NCBI GenBank assembly: GCA_012730045.1 | Contig: JAAYBR010000147.1 | Coordinates: 1 to 44,746 of the forward strand | DNA: 44,746 nucleotides | Direction: 5' to 3' | Source: Candidatus Hydrogenedentota bacterium | GTDB lineage: Bacteria; Hydrogenedentota; Hydrogenedentia; Hydrogenedentales; CAITNO01 | In this document: positions 7,547 to 15,952 of the stretch, piece after piece | How the letters are laid out: each line of letters starts with the position of its first letter | Numbering within the stretch: position 1 is the first letter of the stretch | Program-made: the position numbers and the translations under genes | The notes under the pieces: generated by a model | Told to the model about the DNA's origin: nothing | The model's input: the letters and a program-made list of their open reading frames with translations, nothing else | The model's database searches: none

Positions 7547-8887
7547 ATGGAAGAGAAACCGCCGCCAGTGCCCGGGGAAACCGGGGCTAAACAAGGCGGA
7601 GAGGTCCGCGCCCGGTGGGCGTGGACGGAACCGTCCGTGTGGATGGACCGGATGCTGACGGCCCTCGAGACGGGGGTGAAAGGAGGCGTGTGGTTTAGTC
7701 TGATGGACAAGGTGTGGTCCCGCGCGAACCTGGAGTCGGCCTTCGCGAAAGTGCGGTCGAACCGGGGCGGCGCGGGGGTGGACCGGGTGACCGTGGCGAT
7801 GTTCGGGGCGCGCCTGGAGGCGGAGTTGACCCGCCTTCAGGAGCAGCTTCGGACGGGCGCCTACGCGCCGCAGGCGGTCCGGCGGGTGTGGATACCCAAG
7901 GGGGACGGCGCCATGCGCCCTCTGGGCATCCCCACGGTGCGGGACCGGGTGGTGCAGACGGCGTTGCGCAACGTGCTGGAGCCGGTCTTCGAGCGGGAGT
8001 TTGCCGAGCACAGCTACGGCTTCCGTCCGGGCCGGGGCGCGAAAGACGCGCTCCGCCGGGTGGACACCCTGCTCAGGGGCGGCCACCGGCACGTGGTGGA
8101 CGCGGACATCAAGGCGTATTTTGACAGCATCCCCAAGCAGGCCCTCATGGCGCGGGTGCGCGAACGGGTCTCGGACGGGCGGGTTCTGTCCCTGCTGGAG
8201 CAGTATCTGAGCCAGCCGGTGATGGAGCCGCTCAAGACGTGGACGCCGGACGCGGGCACGCCGCAGGGGGCGGTGATCAGCCCTCTGCTGGCCAACCTCT
8301 ACCTCAACCCGCTGGACCACCTGATGGCCCGGTCGGGGGTGGAGATGGTGCGCTACGCGGACGACTTTGTGATGCTGTGCAGGAGCCGGGAGCAGGCGGA
8401 ATCGGCCCTGGAGGCTGTCCGCGCGTGGATGGAAGAGGCGGGACTGACGCTTCATCCGGACAAGACGCGGGTGGTGTCCATGGACGAGGACGGCGGCCAG
8501 TTCGAGTTTCTGGGATACCGGTTTGTGCGGCGCAAAGGCCGTGACTACCGGTTTCCCCGCCCCAAGAGCGAGAAGAAGCTGCGGGACGCCCTGCGTCCTC
8601 TGACCCGTCGAAACAACGGCAGCAGCCTTGAGAAAATCATCGCCGACATCAACCGTCTGCTCCGGGGCTGGTATGAGTACTTCATGCACGCCCACCACAC
8701 CGTGTTTCCGGAAATAGACGGCTGGGTCCGCATGCGCCTGCGCTCCATACTGCGCAAGCGTCACCGCGGCAAAGGCCGGGGCCGGGGACGCGACCACCAG
8801 AGATGGCCAAACGCCTACTTTGCCGGGCATGGGCTGTTCTGCCTGACGACAGCGCATGCACTGGCCGTTCAGTCCCCTACGGGGTAA
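7547..8887 (+). CDS. ltrA: Group II intron reverse transcriptase/maturase
   Basis: A 446-residue intron-encoded protein that acts in splicing (maturase) and in reverse transcription during retrohoming. Reverse transcriptase motifs are all present: RT0/1 region (ANLESAFAKVRSNRGGAGVD), KGDGAMRPLGIPTVRDRVVQ, YGFRPGRGAKDA, DADIKAYFDSI, GTPQGAVISPLLANLYL and the catalytic YADD at 270-273. The thumb/maturase domain follows (GWYEYFMHAHHT). The C-terminus WPNAYFAGHGLFCLTTAH is typical, and no HNH endonuclease is present. The ATG at 7547 was chosen because AAAGG lies about 11 bases upstream and the RT0 region starts soon after; the frame stays open up to 7388 without a ribosome site. No frameshift or stop interrupts it, so the element may still be active. 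Confidence 0.93.
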   Translation: MEEKPPPVPGETGAKQGGEVRARWAWTEPSVWMDRMLTALETGVKGGVWFSLMDKVWSRANLESAFAKVRSNRGGAGVDRVTVAMFGARLEAELTRLQEQLRTGAYAPQAVRRVWIPKGDGAMRPLGIPTVRDRVVQTALRNVLEPVFEREFAEHSYGFRPGRGAKDALRRVDTLLRGGHRHVVDADIKAYFDSIPKQALMARVRERVSDGRVLSLLEQYLSQPVMEPLKTWTPDAGTPQGAVISPLLANLYLNPLDHLMARSGVEMVRYADDFVMLCRSREQAESALEAVRAWMEEAGLTLHPDKTRVVSMDEDGGQFEFLGYRFVRRKGRDYRFPRPKSEKKLRDALRPLTRRNNGSSLEKIIADINRLLRGWYEYFMHAHHTVFPEIDGWVRMRLRSILRKRHRGKGRGRGRDHQRWPNAYFAGHGLFCLTTAHALAVQSPTG

Positions 8888-8898
8888 GACCATCAACC

Positions 8899-8934
8899 GG
8901 AGACCCGTGTGCGGGAGATCCGCACGCACGGTTC
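8899..8934 (+). ncRNA. Group II intron domain V (catalytic hairpin)
   Basis: The hairpin pairs CCGTGTGCGG (5' arm) with CCGCACGCACGG (3' arm, with a bulge), ending GGTTC as in other domain V elements. Where most introns read GAGCCGT, this one reads GACCCGT, so the catalytic A-G-C triad would be A-C-C in the simplest alignment. Confidence 0.75.
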
Positions 8935-9014
8935 GGAGGGAGGGGGGGCCGGACAACCGGCTCTCCCTACCCTATCCTCGGCGGGCGTCAGCGGCACGGC
9001 GGCGCGAAAATGTC

Positions 9015-10142
9015 CTAGTTCGCGCTGTTCACGCAGGAGAGGACGGGGCAGGGGGTCTTTCCCATCTTTTCCGCCCAGTGCCGGGTGCGGTCCAGATATC
9101 CTTCCGGCGGCAGGGCGCCGTAGTCCTCGTAGGGGACGCCCTCGACGGCCTTGGGGACGGCCGGCTCGATCTGGGTGCCCTCGTGCCACTCGTTGTAGGA
9201 GGTGATGGAGACGATGGCGGGGTTCAGGGCGAGGGCGGCGGCGAACATGCGGTCGTAATACGCGCCGTCCTCGCGGCTCCGCGTGTTCTCTGTGTTCCAG
9301 GGGCGGATGCGCTCGTCGTTGTAGCCCGGGCCGACGCTGGGGATGAAGAGCATGCTGTGGCGTTTGGCGAAGGCGTTCAGGACGGGCCAGTTCTTCGCCG
9401 TGGACCCGTAGGTGAACCCGTCGGTGGCGAAGTAGGTGTAGAAGCCGTCGAAGCCCGCGGCCTTCAGTTTGGGGCCGTCGTCCTTCTTGACCCACAGGCC
9501 GACGGCCCAGCAGTCCAGGGCCGTGCCGCGCACCGTGTCCGCGCCGTCCGGCGCGAAGACGGCAGCCCACTCCTCCGGCGGCGTAAGGTAGGAGTCGTAG
9601 AGGTAGACCATCGGGCGGCCTTCCCGGCGGTACAGCGCCGGATGCGCGCCGTAGGTGTCCGCCAGATACGCCAGCGCGGCGCGGGTCGTCTGGGCGTTGC
9701 GCCCGGGAAAGGGCTCCAGATGGACGCATATCTTCACGCCCGCCCTCTGCGCGGCGTCCAGCGCGACTTCCAGGGAGGCGTCGGAGGAGTCCTTAATTCC
9801 CCACCAGGTGACGGCGGCCACGCCCGCGCCCGCCCGGCGGATATCCTGCATCTGCCGCAGCGCGTCCTCCGGGTCCATGGAGCTGTACAGCCCCGCTTCG
9901 GGGTAGAAATTCGCGCCGATCTCGTCCGGCGGCCGGTGCCCCTTCCCGGTGCCGCCGCCCTGCAGCATCACCGGATGGTCCCAATGCGCCCAGGATCCGT
10001 CCGTGGCGGCGCTGCGGTACCAGGTGTAATGGAAGACGTGGACCGCGTCGGAGGGGGGCTCCGTGCCGGCCCCTGCGGGAAACGCCGTCCCCAACAGGAG
10101 AGGGAGTGTGAGGAGCGCCGCAATGCCCGCCGAACGTCTCAT
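9015..10142 (-). CDS. Exported GH99-like endo-alpha-mannosidase/mannanase family protein
   Basis: A 375-residue protein with an N-terminal signal peptide (about 1-25) and a TIM-barrel glycosidase domain of the GH99 type. Recognisable family features in order are FHYTWYR near residue 37, HWDHP (53-57), PPDEIGANFYP (71-81), YSSMD (86-90), AGVAAVTWWGIKDSSD (106-121) and SYNEWHEGTQIEP (315-327). E318 and E321 in the last motif have the i, i+3 spacing of the two active-site carboxylates known in GH99. Family enzymes cut internal alpha-mannosidic bonds, so a role on mannose-containing glycans is likely. A GGAGG ribosome site lies 8 bases before the ATG. It is downstream of, and same-strand with, the GT-C gene (107-bp gap). 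Confidence 0.88.
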   Translation of the reverse strand: MRRSAGIAALLTLPLLLGTAFPAGAGTEPPSDAVHVFHYTWYRSAATDGSWAHWDHPVMLQGGGTGKGHRPPDEIGANFYPEAGLYSSMDPEDALRQMQDIRRAGAGVAAVTWWGIKDSSDASLEVALDAAQRAGVKICVHLEPFPGRNAQTTRAALAYLADTYGAHPALYRREGRPMVYLYDSYLTPPEEWAAVFAPDGADTVRGTALDCWAVGLWVKKDDGPKLKAAGFDGFYTYFATDGFTYGSTAKNWPVLNAFAKRHSMLFIPSVGPGYNDERIRPWNTENTRSREDGAYYDRMFAAALALNPAIVSITSYNEWHEGTQIEPAVPKAVEGVPYEDYGALPPEGYLDRTRHWAEKMGKTPCPVLSCVNSAN

Positions 10143-10249
10143 GCTGTCTGCCTCCGGGTGTTCCCCGCAATTCTACGATGCGCGGGGGGCGCGGCGCATC
10201 CGCGGCGCCCATGAAAGGGTGACAACGGCGCGGGGATGGCCTGTGCAGG

Positions 10250-12382
10250 TCAGCGGATAGACGCCGTGAACGGCGACGCATTTGGACGCGCCTCCAACTG
10301 CACGTTGTCCAGCCAGAAGCGGCCCGGCCCGACTCCGCCCCCCATGCCGATGCGAAACGTCTGGCCGTCTTCCGGGGCGTTGACACCGGGCTCTATGAAC
10401 AGCTCGTAGTGCCCCCAGTCGGCGTTCTCTGCGACCTGGAACAGCGCCCTCTGGAATCCGGCACCCTGTGTGTCCTTCCCCTCAATCCACACGCGGAACA
10501 CGGGGGACGCATCGGCATCGGCGATCTCCGTCTTTAGTAGAAAGGAAAGGGTGTATGCTCTGCGCGTCTCCAGGAAACAGGGACCGGGAGTGCCCAGCGG
10601 GGTGCGCACGGGCGCGAACCACACGGTTGACTTGTCGGACATTTCGAGGGAAGCCTCGCCGGGCAGGGTGACGCACAGGGACTCCCCGCGAAGGTGGGGT
10701 GTCCGAAGGGGGACGATTTTTCCGAATTCCGGAAGGGCGACGGCCTCCCGTCCATGCTCGAAGTCGCCGCCGTCCAGCATGTTCACGGTCCTTCTGCCAA
10801 CGACCCACAGCGCGGACAGCTTCTCGCTGTGATGCAGGACGGCGGCGGTGCGGCCCATCTCCTCAAAGCCTGTTTTCCATTCGGTTTGGCCGTAGGTCAG
10901 CACCCAGACGGTGTTTTCCCCCGGCGCGGGCACCGCAGCCCGGAAATCGTCCACACTTTCGTATTCCCCCCACTTAAGGCCGAACCGGAGGGAGGGGCTG
11001 TTCCCCAGAAACTGCCCCAGGTAATACTGAAGGATTCTGTGCCAGCCCCAGCGCGTGCCGACTGTGACAATGGTGTCCCCGGGCCGGGCCTGATCCGCGA
11101 TGGTGCGCGCGAGCGCCTTCTGGCCCAGGTCTGTCTGGTAGACGTGATGAACCTTCCCCTGGGAGAAGGTGAGGCTTCGGGACTCGTACAGGAAGAACGC
11201 GTAACCGGCGGCCAGCAAGACCGCGCCCGCTAACCTGGCCCCTCTTCCCGGCTTTCGGAGCATTCCGGCCAGGGCGGCCATGCCTGCGATCCCCGCCCCG
11301 GTGAGGATGGCATACGCGACGGCCTGGGCAATGAAATAGCGGGGGGAGCAGGGCTGCCTTGTGTAGATCAGGAGAAAGGGGACGTGGATTGCAAGGAGGG
11401 CCGCCATCAGGCAAGCGAGCAGCCGGTCCCTGGCAATGAGATAAAGAAGGCCCGCACACGCGAGGAGGAGGGAGACGAGGAAGAAGAGCGGCTCCCGTGC
11501 GCAGAGAAAGTTTGTCTTCAGGTACCTGTCCGTGTACAAAGGCAGGTTCAGACGGTGCGTCTTCGCTGCGGGGCGGGGAGGCTCGTCGTTGACCTGCCGG
11601 CCGTCCTCACCGTCCTGTCCGGGCGCGGCTTCGCCCAGAGAAAGGAGGGTGAAGACCCGGGTCATCCGGCCCGTGTCCGCGAGGAAGAAGACGGGGGCGA
11701 GGGCCGCGCCGGCCCCAAGGGCGGCCACAACGGAGAAAATGACGGACTGCCGCACCCGGCGAAGCGGCGGGATGCCTGGGCGGAACAGCAGCGCGGCCGC
11801 CCCCACGGGCGCGGCCGCCGCCAGCACAAGCGTGAAAGACAGGTGATTCGAGAGACCCAGCCAGGCTGCGGCGAACAGAAGCAGGAGGTTTGCGGCCCGC
11901 ATCTTTTCCGCGCATCGCAGGACGGCGAACACGAGCAGGGCGCTTGAGAGCACCGCAACGGCATAGTACCGGCTTTCCTGGCTGCATCCGACATGCAGGG
12001 GAAGGGTGGCCAGGAAGAGCGATGACGCGAATGCGGGAAGAATCCCCAGCCGCCTGCGCAGACCAATGTACAGAACGGCGATGCCCGCCAGGCCGAAGAC
12101 CAGATGGGGCATCCGCAGCAGGGTTTCGTTGGCGATGGCATCGGAGCGGAAGAACAGCAGCATCGTCTTGGCGGTGGCGGGCATGAAGGGGGTTGTGTTG
12201 TTCCGGAATATCTCCAAATAGCCCTTTTGCGCCCATCCCAGGGTGATCACCTCGTCCATCCAGGCCGGACGGCCCATCCCCGGCAATCGGAGGAGGAAGG
12301 CAAACACGAGCAGGGCGGAAACGAGCGCCGCCTCGACGGCCATGGCCGTGCGCGTGCCGGCGCCGCTCTTCTCATGTGTCAT
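10250..12382 (-). CDS. GT-C membrane glycosyltransferase with C-terminal jelly-roll-like domain
   Basis: A 710-residue polytopic protein of the ArnT/PMT-like GT-C fold. A first TM helix (about 16-32) is followed by the first-loop acidic motif W-M-D43-E44, the usual site for the metal or lipid-phosphate sugar donor. About ten more hydrophobic helices reach to roughly residue 425. These enzymes use polyprenyl-phosphate sugars on the outer face of the inner membrane. Residues 534-710 form a separate domain with the start NMLDGGDFEHG and end GRFWLDNVQLEA, the pattern of CBM4/9-like jelly rolls. The ATG at 12382 (GGAAAGGACG upstream) is preferred to an upstream in-frame ATG at 12505. It is probably co-transcribed with the GH99 gene. 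Confidence 0.85.
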   Translation of the reverse strand: MTHEKSGAGTRTAMAVEAALVSALLVFAFLLRLPGMGRPAWMDEVITLGWAQKGYLEIFRNNTTPFMPATAKTMLLFFRSDAIANETLLRMPHLVFGLAGIAVLYIGLRRRLGILPAFASSLFLATLPLHVGCSQESRYYAVAVLSSALLVFAVLRCAEKMRAANLLLLFAAAWLGLSNHLSFTLVLAAAAPVGAAALLFRPGIPPLRRVRQSVIFSVVAALGAGAALAPVFFLADTGRMTRVFTLLSLGEAAPGQDGEDGRQVNDEPPRPAAKTHRLNLPLYTDRYLKTNFLCAREPLFFLVSLLLACAGLLYLIARDRLLACLMAALLAIHVPFLLIYTRQPCSPRYFIAQAVAYAILTGAGIAGMAALAGMLRKPGRGARLAGAVLLAAGYAFFLYESRSLTFSQGKVHHVYQTDLGQKALARTIADQARPGDTIVTVGTRWGWHRILQYYLGQFLGNSPSLRFGLKWGEYESVDDFRAAVPAPGENTVWVLTYGQTEWKTGFEEMGRTAAVLHHSEKLSALWVVGRRTVNMLDGGDFEHGREAVALPEFGKIVPLRTPHLRGESLCVTLPGEASLEMSDKSTVWFAPVRTPLGTPGPCFLETRRAYTLSFLLKTEIADADASPVFRVWIEGKDTQGAGFQRALFQVAENADWGHYELFIEPGVNAPEDGQTFRIGMGGGVGPGRFWLDNVQLEARPNASPFTASIR

Positions 12383-12631
12383 TCTGCAACGTCCTTTCCA
12401 ACTGCACGCCTGTTCGGATGCCGGCCTGCGAAAACCCATGGCCGCAACAAAGAACGGCCTGCGGCCGCACGTTGCGATGGCAGAGCGCCACCGCAGACGC
12501 CCCAAGTCAGCCTATAGGCAACTCCTGGCACGGTGCAAATTTCCCCGCATCTCCGCCGCGCGGAACCATGCAGCAAGGGCGGCAGGTTCTCTCCCGGGCA
12601 GGAGACCGGACCAGACACTTTTCCCGTCCGC

Positions 12632-12660
12632 TTGCGCGCGCGCGCCGGATTGCGCATAAT
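12632..12660 (+). promoter_or_regulatory. Sigma70-like promoter for the phosphatase-superfamily gene
   Basis: TTGCGC (12632-12637), 17-base spacer, CATAAT (12655-12660), 39 bases before the GTG start at 12699. It lies in the 316-bp divergent gap 12383-12698. No convincing promoter for the opposite-strand glycosyltransferase gene was seen in that gap, nor any repeat. Confidence 0.5.
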
Positions 12661-12698
12661 CTTCCCCGGGGGGAAGACCAACCATAGGAGAGCGCGCC

Positions 12699-13805
12699 GT
12701 GAAACAGCATCCCACCGTCCTTTGCTGCATCCTGCTTGCCGGAACCGTGGCTGCGCCGCTGTGCGCGTCGGCGGCGGACCTGCGGACGGAGAACGTGGTC
12801 TATGTGATGCTGGACGGGTTCCGCCACCAGGAGCTGTTCTCGGGGGCGGAGGAGCCCTTGATCCAGGGGGAGGGGGGCAACCTGGAACTGGCGCGGATGC
12901 GGTTCTGGCGGGCGACGCCGGAGGCGCGGCGCGAGGCCCTGATGCCGTTCTTCTGGAAGGTGGTGGCGAAGGAGGGGCAGGTGTTCGGCGATCAGGACCA
13001 CGGCAGCATTGCGCAGGTGGCGAATCCGCACAAGTTCTCGTATCCGGGGTACAGCGAGACGCTGTGCGGCGTGGCGGACCCCGGGGTGGACAGCAACAAG
13101 AAAATCCACAACAAGAACCTGAACGTGCTGGAGTGGCTGCACGGCCAGAAGCCCTACGCGGGGCGGGTGGCGGCCTTCGGCGCGTGGGACCTGTTTCCCT
13201 ACATCCTGAACCAGCCCCGGTCGGGCATGGTGGTGAACGCGGGCTACACGCCCTTCACGGAGGGCAAGGTCACCCCCACGATCGCCACGATCAACCGCCT
13301 CAAGGACGAGATGACCCGCTACTGGAAGGGCGAGCCCTTCGACGCGCTGCCCTATGAGACGGCGATGGAGTATCTCAAGACCCGCAAGCCCCGCGTGCTG
13401 TTCCTGTCCCTCGGCGAGACCGACGAGTGGGCGCACGACAACCGCTACGACCTGTACCTGGAGTCGGCCCGGCTGGCCGACGGCTACATCGAGACGCTGT
13501 GGAACACCCTCCAGTCCATGTCGAAGTACCGCGGGAAGACCACGCTGATGCTGTCCACGGACCACGGCCGCGGCCTGGGGCCGGACGGCTGGCAGGGCCA
13601 CGGCAGGGACCTGCCCAACTCGGAGAACGTCTGGATGGCCTTTATGGGGCCCGACACCCCCGCCCTCGGCGTGCGCGCCGACACGGGCCGGGTCACGGCG
13701 GGCCAGATGGCCGCCACCCTGGCGGCCTTCCTGGGGAAGGATTACCTGTCGGCGGTGCCCGAAGCGGCCCCGCCGGTGGCCGGCGTCATCGCCGGAAAGA
13801 ACTAG
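12699..13805 (+). CDS. Exported alkaline-phosphatase-superfamily protein
   Basis: A 368-residue protein with a signal peptide (about 1-26, ending ASA-A) and the alkaline phosphatase/phosphodiesterase/phosphoglyceromutase fold. Putative two-metal site: D39 (VMLDGFR), nucleophile S119 (YPGYSETL), D242 and H246 (GETDEWAH), D288-H289 (STDHGRG) and H301 (GHGRD). This spacing fits type I phosphodiesterase/sulfatase relatives; substrate cannot be assigned. The start is GTG with AGGAG nine bases upstream. It begins a four-gene run with the PHP protein 15 bases downstream, and both are metal-dependent phosphoesterase-type folds. Confidence 0.82.
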   Translation: MKQHPTVLCCILLAGTVAAPLCASAADLRTENVVYVMLDGFRHQELFSGAEEPLIQGEGGNLELARMRFWRATPEARREALMPFFWKVVAKEGQVFGDQDHGSIAQVANPHKFSYPGYSETLCGVADPGVDSNKKIHNKNLNVLEWLHGQKPYAGRVAAFGAWDLFPYILNQPRSGMVVNAGYTPFTEGKVTPTIATINRLKDEMTRYWKGEPFDALPYETAMEYLKTRKPRVLFLSLGETDEWAHDNRYDLYLESARLADGYIETLWNTLQSMSKYRGKTTLMLSTDHGRGLGPDGWQGHGRDLPNSENVWMAFMGPDTPALGVRADTGRVTAGQMAATLAAFLGKDYLSAVPEAAPPVAGVIAGKN

Positions 13806-13820
13806 CAAAGGATCCGCACG

Positions 13821-15158
13821 ATGAGTGAGACCCTGGAGGCGCTGGAGCGCCAACTGGACGACCGCGACCCCGCCGCGCGCCGGGACGCCCTGAACCGCCT
13901 CGCGGCGATGCTGCGCGCGGGGGAGGCCGCCGCCGCGCCGGAGCACGACGCGGTCAACATGCACTGCCACTCCACCTTCTCCTTCAACGGCTACGGCTAT
14001 TCGCCGTCGGGGCTCGCGGCGCGGGGGCGCCTGCGCGGGCTGACCGCCATGGGGCTGGTGGACTTCGACGTGCTGGACGGCGTGGCGGAGTTTCTGGACG
14101 CGTGCGCGCTGCTGGGCATGCGCGGGGGCGCGGGGCTGGAGACGCGGGTGTACGTGCCGTCCTTTTCCGAGCGCGTGATCACCTCGCCGGGCGAGCCGGG
14201 CATCACCTACCACATGGGCATGGGCTTCACGGCCGGGCGCCCGGTGGCGGAGGCGGCGTGCCTTGCCGGGCTGAAGGAGACCGCCCAGCGGCGCACGCGC
14301 CAGCTCGTGGGGCGGGTGAACACCCTGCTGGACGACATCGCGCTGGACTACGACGCCGAGGTGATTCCCCTGACGCCGGCGGGCAACGCCACGGAGCGCC
14401 ATGTCTGCGCGGCGTATTACGACAAGGCGGCGGCCGTGTTCCCCGACCGGGACCGGCGCGCGGCGTGGTGGGCGGGGAAGCTGGGGATGACCGTGGAGCA
14501 GATCGAAAAGTCGCTGGACAACCCGCCCGCGTTCCATGGCGTGATCCGGGCGAAGACCATGAAGGCCGGCGGGGTCGGCTATGTCTGCGAGAAGGGCGAG
14601 GCCTTTCCGCTGGGGGCGGACATCAACCGCTTCACGCTGGCGAACGGCGCGATCCCCACGATGACCTGGCTCGACGGCACCTCGGACGGCGAGCAGTGCA
14701 TTGACGAGCTGCTGGACCTGATGACGGCGGAGGGCGTGGCGGCGGTGAACATCATCCCCGACCGCAACTGGAACCTGTCCGACCCGGAGGTCCGCCGGGT
14801 CAAGGTGGCCCATTTCCACGCCTTCGCCGAGAACGCGCGGCGGCGCAATCTGCCGGTGTTCGTGGGCACGGAGATGAACGCCCACGGCCAGAAGTTCGTG
14901 GACGACTTCAACGTGCCCGAGATGGCCCCCCTGCACGGGCTGTTCCTCGAGGGGGCCTTCGTGCTCCACGGGCACACGGTGCTGGAGGCGGCGGCGGGCA
15001 TGGGCTTTGTCAGCGGGTGGGCGGCGCACCACCTGCCGGACGCCGGGGCGCGCAAGGCCTTCTACGCCGAGGCGGGCCGCCGCGCGCGGCCGGGCGTCCC
15101 CGTGAAGGGCCTGCGCCCGGAGGCGGATCCGGCGGAGGCGCTGCGCCTGCTGTCCTGA
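13821..15158 (+). CDS. PHP-domain metal-dependent hydrolase-like protein
   Basis: A 445-residue protein with no signal peptide. Residues 44-85 match the start of the PHP domain: H48-C-H50-S-T-F-S-F-N-G, then GLVDFDVLDG near 78-87. PHP proteins bind two or three metals and usually cleave phosphoesters, as in histidinol phosphatase or polymerase exonuclease domains. Other possible ligands are H209 region residues and the C-terminal VGTEMNAHGQKFVDDF (near 350-365). I cannot assign a substrate. The start ATG has AAAGGA eight bases upstream, and it follows the phosphatase-like gene by 15 bases. Confidence 0.75.
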   Translation: MSETLEALERQLDDRDPAARRDALNRLAAMLRAGEAAAAPEHDAVNMHCHSTFSFNGYGYSPSGLAARGRLRGLTAMGLVDFDVLDGVAEFLDACALLGMRGGAGLETRVYVPSFSERVITSPGEPGITYHMGMGFTAGRPVAEAACLAGLKETAQRRTRQLVGRVNTLLDDIALDYDAEVIPLTPAGNATERHVCAAYYDKAAAVFPDRDRRAAWWAGKLGMTVEQIEKSLDNPPAFHGVIRAKTMKAGGVGYVCEKGEAFPLGADINRFTLANGAIPTMTWLDGTSDGEQCIDELLDLMTAEGVAAVNIIPDRNWNLSDPEVRRVKVAHFHAFAENARRRNLPVFVGTEMNAHGQKFVDDFNVPEMAPLHGLFLEGAFVLHGHTVLEAAAGMGFVSGWAAHHLPDAGARKAFYAEAGRRARPGVPVKGLRPEADPAEALRLLS

Positions 15159-15184
15159 CCGGCCGGCGCGGCGTGTGGTACCAT
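15155..15184 (+). promoter_or_regulatory. Possible promoter for the lipoprotein gene
   Basis: CTGACC (15155-15160), 18-base spacer, TACCAT (15179-15184), 57 bases before the lipoprotein start. Like the pseudopilin promoter, its -35 box overlaps the upstream stop codon. Moderate match only. Confidence 0.35.
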
Positions 15185-15241
15185 TCGGGCAGCGAATCCC
15201 GGCGCCCGCAGCGCGCCGACAAGGGAAGAAGGGAGAGAAGT

Positions 15242-15910
15242 ATGCGCGTTCTCCGAAATCTGCTGGCCCTGTCCGTGCTGGCGGCGATGGCCGCCTCCTG
15301 CAAGGTGGAGCCGCCGCCGCCCCCGCCGCCCCCGCCCACGGGGCCCCAGACCAAGGAGGAGGTGCTGGCGATGGTGCGGCCCATCATCGCCCCCATCCGC
15401 GCGTCCGTTGACACGGGCACCTTTCTGGGGATCCAGGAAAGCGCCACCATACTGCAGAATCTCCGCCAGGCCGTCATGGAGCACGGCGGCAAGGACTTCG
15501 GCCGCGAGGCCCTGCGCGAGGTCGGCTATGACATCGCCGAACTCGGCAAGGAGGCCAGCGCCGACGAGCGCTGGAAGCTGGCGCTGTTCTGCGTGGACGC
15601 CTTTGACACGCTCTCCATGGAAAGCGCCCTGCTGTCCCGGATCAGCGACCGGGCCGAGAAAATGCTGGAGCAGCCCACCGTGCGCGTGCGCGGTTTTCTG
15701 GAGGACGGGGTGGACAAGACCCTTTATGTCTTCATGGACATCGTGGACCGCCGCACCGGAGAGGTGAAAAAGGTGCAGGCCCGCGAGGGCGAGGAGTTCA
15801 ACGGCCTGCGGATGCTCAAGGTGCTCGGCCGCAACAAGCAGGTGCGCTTCGAGTACATCAAGATTCCGGGGCTCATCTTCGACGTGGATTTCGAGCCGAA
15901 CAACCCCTGA
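15242..15910 (+). CDS. Proline-linker lipoprotein of unknown function
   Basis: A 222-residue predicted lipoprotein: hydrophobic signal 1-19, lipobox AAS-C with C20, then a nine-proline linker (residues 24-32). The folded part has a helical segment (about 37-140) and a C-terminal beta-rich part (VRVRGFLEDGVDKTLYVFMD, then REGEEFNGLRMLKVLG). The latter is loosely reminiscent of the short beta domains of pilus-assembly lipoproteins such as PilP, but the similarity is too weak to name it. The ATG at 15242 follows GGGAGAGAAG and is followed by the signal peptide, which decides the start over in-frame codons inside the upstream PHP gene. Confidence 0.72.
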   Translation: MRVLRNLLALSVLAAMAASCKVEPPPPPPPPPTGPQTKEEVLAMVRPIIAPIRASVDTGTFLGIQESATILQNLRQAVMEHGGKDFGREALREVGYDIAELGKEASADERWKLALFCVDAFDTLSMESALLSRISDRAEKMLEQPTVRVRGFLEDGVDKTLYVFMDIVDRRTGEVKKVQAREGEEFNGLRMLKVLGRNKQVRFEYIKIPGLIFDVDFEPNNP

Positions 15911-15952
15911 TCCGGCGGCTTCCCCGGACCCGCCCGCAGCAAGGAGACCAAG

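Larger units (their letters stand above)
7101..8975 (+). mobile_element. Group II intron with encoded reverse transcriptase
   Basis: The 5' boundary is set by GTGCG at 7101, the bacterial group II consensus. About 450 bases of structured RNA follow (domain I-like elements such as TGTAGCCGACCGTAACTG), then the reverse transcriptase gene in the domain IV position, then a domain V hairpin at 8901-8934 and a domain VI-like GC hairpin to about 8970. The 3' end is uncertain within a few bases (CCCTAC at 8970 or CCTAT at 8975). Total length about 1.87 kb is normal for an intron whose protein lacks an endonuclease domain. It lies in repeat DNA, on the opposite strand to and just downstream of the GH99 gene's 3' end, so it interrupts no visible gene. 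Confidence 0.85.

Noticed and set aside
12507-15032. 841-codon minus-strand frame opposite the phosphatase-like and PHP genes
   Set aside because: Low-complexity His/Arg/Val-rich shadow without ribosome site; the plus-strand genes have clear motifs.
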